In this document: positions 5,849-10,786 of the stretch, one piece after another | Position numbering within the stretch: position 1 is the first letter of the stretch | Layout: every line of letters starts with the position of its first letter | Assembly (NCBI GenBank): GCA_043822885.1 | Contig: JBDRBI010000016.1 | Location: 1-10,786, forward strand | Direction: 5' to 3' | DNA from: Aadella sp043822885 | Lineage (GTDB): Bacteria; Omnitrophota; Gorgyraeia; Tantalellales; Tantalellaceae | DNA: 10,786 nt | Notes under the pieces: generated by a model | What the model was told of the DNA's origin: nothing | The model's input: only the letters and a program-made list of their open reading frames with translations | Databases searched by the model: none | Program-made: the position numbers and the translations under genes

Positions 5849-8151
5849 TGAAAAGAAAAACATTGCTTTTGGCGATCGCGGGAATAATTCTTTTTGTTCT
5901 TTGTTCCGAGCGCGTACTTGCGCAATCGGAGGGCGGAAAAATAAGGGACATTAAAATTAAAGGGAATAACGCGGTAAGTACTCCGACCATTCTCAGCAGG
6001 CTAAAACTAAAAGCAGGGGATGTTTTTGAAGAAAGTGCTCTAAATAAAGAACTTAAACGGCTTTATGCTACAGGTTTTTTCAGTGATGTTTTTGTGGAGA
6101 CCGAAGAAGGAGCCGACGGCATTATCGTAACTTTTTCCGTGATAGAAAAACCTATAATCAAAGGAGTGGAATTCAGGGGTAACGCGAAGATCAAAGACTC
6201 GAAGCTTGAGAAAAAGATCAGCATAAAAACCGGAGACCTTTTAGACTTCAATGTTTTGAATCAGGACATAGCGGAGATAAGGAACGCGTATACGGAACAG
6301 GGGTATAAGTTCGTAAATGTAGATTACGATATGAAATCCGACAAAGAGCTCGGCACAGCCGTAGTTGTGTTCATTGTAGACGAGGGAAGAGCCCTGAAAA
6401 TAAAAGCCATTGAAATAGAGGGTAACACGAATATATCCGATAATGAGATCAGAAAATATATGAGCACAAAAGCGGCATGGTGGTTCATCAATAAAGGCGT
6501 GTATGATGAAGACGAATTTCAGTCCGATCTCGAACGTATCCGGAACGTGTATATGAGCAAAGGTTTCCTAGACGCGCGGCTTACCAGTAGAGAAGAATTT
6601 TCCGACGACGGCAATATGGTAACATTAACGGCAGTGGTAGACGAAGGAAAAAAATATCTTATAGGAAAGAAAGAGATAACAGGTGAACTTTCTTTTCCGC
6701 AACAAGAGATAGAGGACGTTATCTCCATAAGAGACGGCGACCCCTTTGATTACGGGAAAATTAAGGAAGACCTCGACAAACTAAGAACATTCTATTATGA
6801 CAAAGGGTATATGAACGCGGAGGTAGATCTCTCTCATAAATATGATCCTAAAACGGACAGAATGAACCTTGAATATAAAATAGTTTCTCATGAAGAGATA
6901 TCCGTGGGAAAGATCAATGTTATCGGGAACACAAAGACAAGGGACAAAGTCATCAGAAGAGAATTGAGAGTATACCCGGGCGAAAAATACGAAGGAGTAC
7001 AGCTCAAAAAAAGTAAAGAGAGGATATATGACCTCGGATATTTTGAAGATGTCTATTTTGAAACTATCCCGACAGATGATCCTACCGTCAAAGATCTGGA
7101 TGTGACGGTAAAAGAAACTAAAACAGGAGAATTTTCTTTCGGCGGCGGATATAGTTCCGTGGATTCTTTTATAGGGTTTGCCCAAGTAAGACAAAGAAAT
7201 TTTGATATATTGAATTTCCCCACATTTACCGGAGCGGGACAGGATCTTGTAATAAGAGGAGAAATGGGCAGCACCCGGACCAATTATCTTTTAAGCTGGA
7301 CGGATCCATGGATAATGGGGCTGCCGTATCTATTCGGGTTTGACGTTTACAGAGAAGAGCATAATAAATCAGGGACATCCGGATATGATTATGATGAAAC
7401 ACGTACCGGAGGGGCTCTCAGATTAGGGAAAGATATAACGGACGAGTTAGGCGTCGGGCTGAAATATAATTTGGAAGAAGTGAAAATATCGGATCTTCCT
7501 TCGGATTATACGGAGGATCTCAAAGATGAAGAAGGGACCAACATGATCAGCCGGCTGACCGGATCCGTGCAGTATGACACCCGCGATAACAAATATTCTC
7601 CCACAAAGGGATGGTTATCGGGAGCAAGTCTTGAGAATGCCGGCGGATTTCTCGGAGGAGACAAGGATTTCGTGAAAATTTATACATATGCATCCTATTA
7701 CCATAGTCTGTACGAAAACATAGTCCTGGAGTTGAAGGGACGCTCCGGAGTGGTCGAAGCTTACGGGAATTCCGAAAAAGTTCCGATATATGAAAGGTTT
7801 TTCTCGGGAGGAGCGACGACTATACGCGGATACGCGCAAAGAGCGGTCGGACCCAGAGACCAAGCAGGACACTATATCGGGGGAGAAGGAATGGTTGTCG
7901 GCAACGCGGAAGTAATCTTCCCCGTATTTAAGAAACTGATAAAAGGCGCGGTTTTTTATGATGTGGGCAATGTTACGGAAAACGCCGGAGACATATTCAG
8001 TGATTCATCATACAAGATGGCGACAGGTGTAGGGGTAAGGGTCAAAACTCCGATAGGGCCGTTAAAGCTTGATTACGGATATCCATTGAGCGATAATTAT
8101 GAAGATAAAAAAGAGGGACAATTCTGGTTTAGCGTAAGTCATGGTTTTTAA
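5848..8151 (+). CDS. bamA: Outer membrane protein assembly factor BamA
   Basis: Central insertase for beta-barrel proteins in the outer membrane (Omp85 family). The 767-aa protein begins with a signal peptide, about 1-25, cleaved after L-A in V-L-A-Q. Five POTRA repeats follow, approximately 30-101, 102-180, 183-267, 270-347 and 351-425, with repeated G-N and Y-x-x-x-G-(Y/F) features (for example R-L-Y-A-T-G-F-F at 71-78, A-Y-T-E-Q-G-Y at 147-153, Y-Y-D-K-G-Y at 316-321). The barrel runs from about 426 to the end. It includes F-S-G-G-A-T-T-I-R-G-Y (652-662), the family (V/I)RG(F/Y) motif, and the final strand F-W-F-S-V-S-H-G-F with a terminal aromatic as the barrel assembly signal. The start overlaps the dnaB stop (TGATG). 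ompH/skp follows, as in many diderms. Confidence 0.97.
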   Translation: MKRKTLLLAIAGIILFVLCSERVLAQSEGGKIRDIKIKGNNAVSTPTILSRLKLKAGDVFEESALNKELKRLYATGFFSDVFVETEEGADGIIVTFSVIEKPIIKGVEFRGNAKIKDSKLEKKISIKTGDLLDFNVLNQDIAEIRNAYTEQGYKFVNVDYDMKSDKELGTAVVVFIVDEGRALKIKAIEIEGNTNISDNEIRKYMSTKAAWWFINKGVYDEDEFQSDLERIRNVYMSKGFLDARLTSREEFSDDGNMVTLTAVVDEGKKYLIGKKEITGELSFPQQEIEDVISIRDGDPFDYGKIKEDLDKLRTFYYDKGYMNAEVDLSHKYDPKTDRMNLEYKIVSHEEISVGKINVIGNTKTRDKVIRRELRVYPGEKYEGVQLKKSKERIYDLGYFEDVYFETIPTDDPTVKDLDVTVKETKTGEFSFGGGYSSVDSFIGFAQVRQRNFDILNFPTFTGAGQDLVIRGEMGSTRTNYLLSWTDPWIMGLPYLFGFDVYREEHNKSGTSGYDYDETRTGGALRLGKDITDELGVGLKYNLEEVKISDLPSDYTEDLKDEEGTNMISRLTGSVQYDTRDNKYSPTKGWLSGASLENAGGFLGGDKDFVKIYTYASYYHSLYENIVLELKGRSGVVEAYGNSEKVPIYERFFSGGATTIRGYAQRAVGPRDQAGHYIGGEGMVVGNAEVIFPVFKKLIKGAVFYDVGNVTENAGDIFSDSSYKMATGVGVRVKTPIGPLKLDYGYPLSDNYEDKKEGQFWFSVSHGF

Positions 8152-8160
8152 GGTAAAAGA

Positions 8161-8177
8161 GCGCGCTTAAAGCGCGC
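8161..8177. other. GC-rich hairpin between bamA and ompH
   Basis: GCGCGC, loop ttaaa, GCGCGC forms a 6-bp all-GC stem 9 bases after the bamA stop. No T run follows on the + strand, so it is not a standard terminator. It could stabilise the upstream mRNA or trim the operon message; that is inference. Confidence 0.5.
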
Positions 8178-8216
8178 GAAAAAGTAAACATTATCCCGCA
8201 AGGTAATAAAAAAAGT

Positions 8217-8221
8217 GGAGG
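8217..8221 (+). promoter_or_regulatory. Ribosome binding site that fixes the ompH start
   Basis: GGAGG lies 5 bases before the ATG at 8227. A possible GTG at 8215 overlaps this site and is therefore not the start. Confidence 0.85.
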
Positions 8222-8226
8222 AACAA

Positions 8227-8745
8227 ATGAAGACTACAATGGTAAAGCTTTTTAGAGTAAGTTTAGCAGCTCTCTTTCTGTTTGGCCTTATAGCGCCGAT
8301 GGCAAATGCCGCGGACGGAGTTAAGATAGGGTATGTGGATTTCAGGAAAGCGTTTTATGAAAATGATAAAGCAAAAACAAAAGAAGAAGAACTTAGAGCC
8401 TATGAGGAAGAGCAGCAGAAAAAACAAAAAGAGATGATAGATGAGATAACGGAACTTAGAGGTGAAGCGGAAATGCTTTCCGCTGAAGCAAAAGAGAAAA
8501 AACGACCGGAGATCGAGAAAAAAATAGTCGCGTTACAGGATTTCGAGAACGAAGTAAGAAAAGAGCTGCTTAATAGAAAAAACGATATATACAAAGAGAT
8601 AGCGGATGATATACAATCTGTCGTCGACGAAGTCGGCGAGGCCGGAGGATATGATTATATCTTAGATTCGCGAAGCGTGATATACACAAGCGGGAATTTA
8701 GACATAACGGATGAAGTGATAAAAAAGATAAAGGCAAAAAAATAA
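8227..8745 (+). CDS. skp: OmpH/Skp family periplasmic chaperone
   Basis: Holds unfolded outer-membrane proteins in the periplasm on their way to BamA. The 172-aa precursor has a clear signal peptide: basic start, hydrophobic stretch at about 11-23, and cleavage after A-N-A at 26-28. The mature protein begins with an OmpH-type strand K-I-G-Y-V-D-F-R-K-A-F (33-43). A long, highly charged helical region from about 45 to 128, rich in Glu, Lys and Gln, fits the Skp coiled-coil tentacles. It closes with a beta segment, G-G-Y-D-Y-I-L-D-S-R-S-V-I-Y-T-S (140-155), and the D-I-T-D-E-V-I-K-K-I helix. Length is typical. Its position right after bamA supports the call; lpxD, often next in proteobacteria, is absent and lpxC follows instead. 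Confidence 0.93.
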   Translation: MKTTMVKLFRVSLAALFLFGLIAPMANAADGVKIGYVDFRKAFYENDKAKTKEEELRAYEEEQQKKQKEMIDEITELRGEAEMLSAEAKEKKRPEIEKKIVALQDFENEVRKELLNRKNDIYKEIADDIQSVVDEVGEAGGYDYILDSRSVIYTSGNLDITDEVIKKIKAKK

Positions 8746-8761
8746 TATATTCTAAAGGGAA

Positions 8762-8816
8762 CAAGGGTCAAGGATCATCGGGAAGAAGTTTCCTGGGGCT
8801 TGACCCTTGATTTTTT
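8762..8816 (+). terminator. Rho-independent terminator-like hairpin between ompH and lpxC
   Basis: The arms caagggtcaag (8762-8772) and cttgacccttg (8799-8809) are a perfect 11-bp inverted repeat, followed after one A by six T (8811-8816). An inner ggaa/ttcc pair can shorten the 26-base loop. The arms are made of heptad-like units (AAGGGTC AAGGATC on the left, CTTGACC CTTGATT on the right). The T run ends 13 bases before the lpxC ATG, so it may work as an attenuator. Confidence 0.65.
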
Positions 8817-8829
8817 AAAAACACGGGTC

Positions 8830-9672
8830 ATGAAAAAGCAGAGAACTATAAAAAAAGAGATATCCTTTTCCGGGAAGGCGCTTCAGACCGGAGACAACGC
8901 GGAGGTTATATTGCGGCCCCTTGCGCCGAATGAAGGAATAGTTTTTTTTCGCGCAGACATAGAAGGAAGCGCGCCTATAAAGTTAGGGCCGGACACGTTG
9001 ACCGGTGAAGGGCAAAGAAGAAGCGTAATAGGCGGAGCGCAAGGCGTTCAAACCGTGGAGCACTTTATGGCCGCGCTCTGGGCGCTGGGAATAGACAATA
9101 TCAGGGTAGATATTAAGGGTCAGGAACTCCCGGCTTTGGACGGAAGCGCTAAATGTTTTATCGAGAAAATAGAAGAGGCCGGGTTAAAAGAAGAGGAAGC
9201 TCTCCGCGAAGAGATAGTGATCACGGAAAAAGAAGAGATATCATTTATGGATGCGTCGATCACGATAGTGCCGTCCGATATTTTTCAGGTATCCTATTTT
9301 ATCGACTATAATGTAAGATCCATAGGAAAAGAAGAGTTCAGCATAGATCTTGATAAAGATTCTTTTATGCGCGAAATAGCTCCCGCAAGGACTTTTTGTT
9401 TAAAAAAAGAGGCTGAAATGCTCATTAAAGCCGGTCTGGGGAAGGGAGCCGATCTTAATAATACGCTGGTCATGGATGAAGACGGCCCGGTAGGAACGTC
9501 TTTAAGGTTCCTCAATGAACCTGTCAGACATAAGATCTTAGATCTGGTGGGAGATCTTTATATGCTCGGAAGGCATATAAAGGGTAAGGTCATTGCCAAA
9601 AGATCCGGTCACACTCTCAACGGAAAAATGGTACAATTGCTGTATGATAAGTATGTGGATAATAGGGCATAG
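8830..9672 (+). CDS. lpxC: UDP-3-O-acyl-N-acetylglucosamine deacetylase LpxC
   Basis: Zinc amidase catalysing the committed step of lipid A synthesis, in the cytosol. From this ATG the protein is 280 aa and opens M-K-K-Q-R-T-I-K-K-E-I-S-F-S-G-K-A-L-Q-T-G, aligning with the E. coli start M-I-K-Q-R-T-L. An in-frame TTG at 8800 is rejected because it lies inside the terminator hairpin and precedes the conserved N-terminus. Key residues: T-V-E-H (Glu77, His78), D-G-S-A (104-107), A-R-T-F (186-189), R-H-K-I-L-D (His234, Asp238) and S-G-H-T-L-N (His261). The three zinc ligands are therefore all present. There is no fused FabZ domain. The ribosome binding site is poor (a GGG only). The last three residues and the TAG stop are written by the AGGGCAT repeat. 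Confidence 0.97.
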   Translation: MKKQRTIKKEISFSGKALQTGDNAEVILRPLAPNEGIVFFRADIEGSAPIKLGPDTLTGEGQRRSVIGGAQGVQTVEHFMAALWALGIDNIRVDIKGQELPALDGSAKCFIEKIEEAGLKEEEALREEIVITEKEEISFMDASITIVPSDIFQVSYFIDYNVRSIGKEEFSIDLDKDSFMREIAPARTFCLKKEAEMLIKAGLGKGADLNNTLVMDEDGPVGTSLRFLNEPVRHKILDLVGDLYMLGRHIKGKVIAKRSGHTLNGKMVQLLYDKYVDNRA

Positions 9673-9719
9673 GGCATGGAGCATAGGGCATAGAGCACAG
9701 GGCATAGAGTGTGGCATAA
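9664..9719 (+). repeat. Heptanucleotide array, AGGGCAT type, 7-8 units, overlapping the lpxC stop
   Basis: Units AGGGCAT, AGGGCAT, GGAGCAT, AGGGCAT, AGAGCAC, AGGGCAT, AGAGTGT and a decayed GGCATAA run without gaps. This is the longest heptad array in the window. It begins inside the last codons of lpxC and provides its stop codon. Confidence 0.88.
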
Positions 9720-9777
9720 AAGGGTGGAATAACACATTGTAATAGTTCAGTTATGCAAGACAGAATCGTCTCAAACT

Positions 9778-9855
9778 GTCATTGCGAGGGCGCTTTAGCG
9801 CCCGAAGCAATCTATTCCAAAATCATAGAGATTGCTTCGCTTCGCTCGCAATGAC
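9778..9855. repeat. Palindromic intergenic element, copy 3
   Basis: Outer arms gtcattgcgag (9778-9788) and ctcgcaatgac (9845-9855) are perfect reverse complements. Inner gaagcaatct and agattgcttc match those of copy 1. The left half has its own small palindrome, gggcgctttagcgccc (9788-9803). Orientation of arms is as in copy 1. Confidence 0.87.
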
Positions 9856-9943
9856 GCTTCACATTAATTGCTGATACATTGACCAAAAGCAAATAGTACC
9901 CCCGGTTTTGAAAGTTCCTTAAAAAATTTCCCCCCCCAGGGTA

Positions 9944-9972
9944 TTGACAAAGAAATAATGACGTGTTATAGT
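9944..9972 (+). promoter_or_regulatory. Near-consensus sigma-70-type promoter for the prepilin gene
   Basis: TTGACA (9944-9949) is a perfect -35 box, followed by a 17-base spacer and TATAGT (9967-9972), one mismatch from TATAAT. Transcription would begin near 9979, leaving a leader of about 50 bases before the ATG at 10028. An A6T3 stretch upstream (9921-9929) may act as an UP-like element. It is the best promoter in the window and the gene it serves is thus independent of the lpxC operon. Confidence 0.75.
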
Positions 9973-10012
9973 TTGCGGTTTGACAATTAGCAGGTTATGT
10001 AATAAAGAAGTT

Positions 10013-10018
10013 AGGAGG
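10013..10018 (+). promoter_or_regulatory. Ribosome binding site of the prepilin gene
   Basis: A full AGGAGG is followed by a 9-base spacer and the ATG at 10028. It supports this start and the 14-residue leader peptide. Confidence 0.8.
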
Positions 10019-10027
10019 TAAAGAGAG

Positions 10028-10786
10028 ATGTTTTGGCCATTTAAAATGTTTGGTGGCAACCAAAAAGGTTTTACCATTCTCTCTCTGCTGGGGGGGTTGG
10101 CGATTACCAGTATCGTAGGTATTGGTGTCGCCATGGCGACCGTCCAGATTATGAAGTCGCCCAGCCGTGTCACGGAGCAGAAAGCCGTGATTCAGACAAG
10201 GATAGAGACGGTGCAGACTGGCGTTTCCACGGAAGCACCGCCAACCAGGTTGCAGGGCTTGCCCCAGGTGGACTACGCTATTATCGCCTTAAATGGGGAT
10301 GTTACTTTTGGCGGTAGCTCTGTGATTAAGTCTGACCCGGCCACCCCCGCGGAAGGCGATATCTATGCCAATGGCAATATCACTGCCAGCGGCTCGTCTA
10401 TGGCTTATGGTGATGCTGACTATACCGGTACGCTCACCGGCGAATCGCACATCACCGGCACGAAGACGCAGCTCAGCACCGCGCTGAAGTTCCCGCAGAT
10501 ACAGCAGTCGGTTTATGCCGCCCGCTCGGCTCTAATTCAGTTTGCCGAGGCTGGCGGCACTCATACTGGGGACAAGACTATCAATTCAAACCAGAATCTG
10601 GGACCAATCCGTATCACCGGCGACCTGACAATTACCGGCGGCACTATAACGCTGACCGGTGACGTGTTTGTTAACGGGAAGATTACCATGACCGGTAATC
10701 CCGATATTAGCGGGCCTTACACCATTGCCACTGATGGAGATATCGCTCTCCAGGGAACAGCCAAGCTCGACCTGGCTAACCTGCCC
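10028..10786 (+). CDS. Prepilin-like protein with beta-rich, bactofilin-like body, 3' end outside the window
   Basis: The frame is open for 253 codons to the window edge. A 14-residue leader with Lys13-Gly14 precedes F-T-I-L-S-L-L-G-G-L-A-I-T-S-I-V-G-I-G-V-A-M-A (15-37), a type IV prepilin cleavage site and N-terminal helix. The +5 position, usually Glu, is Ser19. After a coiled or linker stretch (about 43-75) the body is Gly/Thr/Asp-rich with repeated strand-turn units: N-G-D-V-T-F-G-G (89-96), N-G-N-I-T-A-S-G (115-122), T-G-D-L-T-I-T-G-G-T-I-T-L-T-G-D-V-F-V-N-G-K (198-218). This resembles polymer-forming/bactofilin-type beta helices found in some PilX-like surface proteins. Likely exported and assembled by type IV pilus or type II secretion machinery, none of which is visible here. 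GC is higher than upstream (35 of 60 bases in both 10081-10140 and 10381-10440) and ATA is rare among Ile codons, unlike its neighbours. Confidence 0.75.
   Translation, partial: MFWPFKMFGGNQKGFTILSLLGGLAITSIVGIGVAMATVQIMKSPSRVTEQKAVIQTRIETVQTGVSTEAPPTRLQGLPQVDYAIIALNGDVTFGGSSVIKSDPATPAEGDIYANGNITASGSSMAYGDADYTGTLTGESHITGTKTQLSTALKFPQIQQSVYAARSALIQFAEAGGTHTGDKTINSNQNLGPIRITGDLTITGGTITLTGDVFVNGKITMTGNPDISGPYTIATDGDIALQGTAKLDLANLP

Larger units (their letters stand above)
9673..10027. other. Gene-free spacer of 355 bases between lpxC and the prepilin gene
   Basis: It holds, in order, the rest of the AGGGCAT array, about 58 bases with nothing recognised, palindromic element copy 3, about 70 bases of plain sequence with A6T3 and a run of eight C (9930-9937), a strong sigma-70-type promoter, and a leader with an AGGAGG site. 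No tRNA or convincing small gene was seen on either strand. Base composition and codon style change across this spacer. Confidence 0.8.

Noticed and set aside
8800..8829. TTG start for lpxC
   Set aside because: It lies in the right arm of the terminator-like hairpin; the conserved LpxC N-terminus begins at the ATG at 8830.
9664..9719. CRISPR array or microsatellite-coded peptide
   Set aside because: Units are 7 bases with no spacers, so this is not CRISPR. The minus-strand frame rich in Cys/Pro/His (9538-9735) is only the translated repeat.
9980..10005. Second TTGACA (9980-9985) with TAATAA (10000-10005) as another promoter
   Set aside because: The spacer is only 14 bases, and the site lies in the leader of the better promoter at 9944-9972.
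9919..10173. Minus-strand frame over the promoter and prepilin start
   Set aside because: It overlaps a well-supported promoter, ribosome binding site and signal helix on the + strand, and shows no motif of its own.

Overview
The window carries twelve genes on the + strand, tail of glmU to lpxC, then a 355-base spacer and the start of a thirteenth gene that looks foreign. BamA, OmpH/Skp and LpxC indicate a diderm bacterium that makes lipid A. Codon use in the first twelve genes leans to AGA/AGG (Arg), ATA (Ile) and GGA (Gly), at moderate-to-low GC. With the repeat-rich spacers this fits an uncultivated diderm lineage such as Omnitrophota or a relative. That placement is inference at roughly even odds; no marker seen here settles it.

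Layout. 1-2735: glmU (C-terminal part), prs, rplY/ctc and pth, the same order as gcaD-prs-ctc-spoVC in Bacillus subtilis. 2838-5848: rpsF, ssb, rpsR, rplI and dnaB, with start/stop overlaps at rpsR-rplI, rplI-dnaB and dnaB-bamA. 5848-9672: envelope genes bamA, ompH/skp and lpxC. Together they supply UDP-GlcNAc, PRPP, three small-subunit or large-subunit ribosomal proteins plus bL25, peptidyl-tRNA recycling, the replicative helicase and SSB, outer-membrane protein insertion with its chaperone, and the committed step of lipid A synthesis. 9673-10027: repeats and a near-consensus sigma-70 promoter. 10028-end: a prepilin-like protein with a beta-rich, bactofilin-like body, GC-rich and with different codon use; it is either acquired or joined on by an assembly error.

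The most striking structure lies between the genes. Several spacers hold degenerate tandem repeats with a 7-base period. In prs-rplY and rpsF-ssb the design is the same: upstream stop, TAGAAGG-type heptads, a palindromic element of the 'gtcattgcgag...gaagcaatc' family, AACT-type heptads, ribosome binding site, next gene. Inverted heptads form a hairpin in glmU-prs and a terminator-like hairpin in ompH-lpxC. After lpxC, a heptad array supplies the stop codon itself. I see no defence island, CRISPR array, tRNA or rRNA here.
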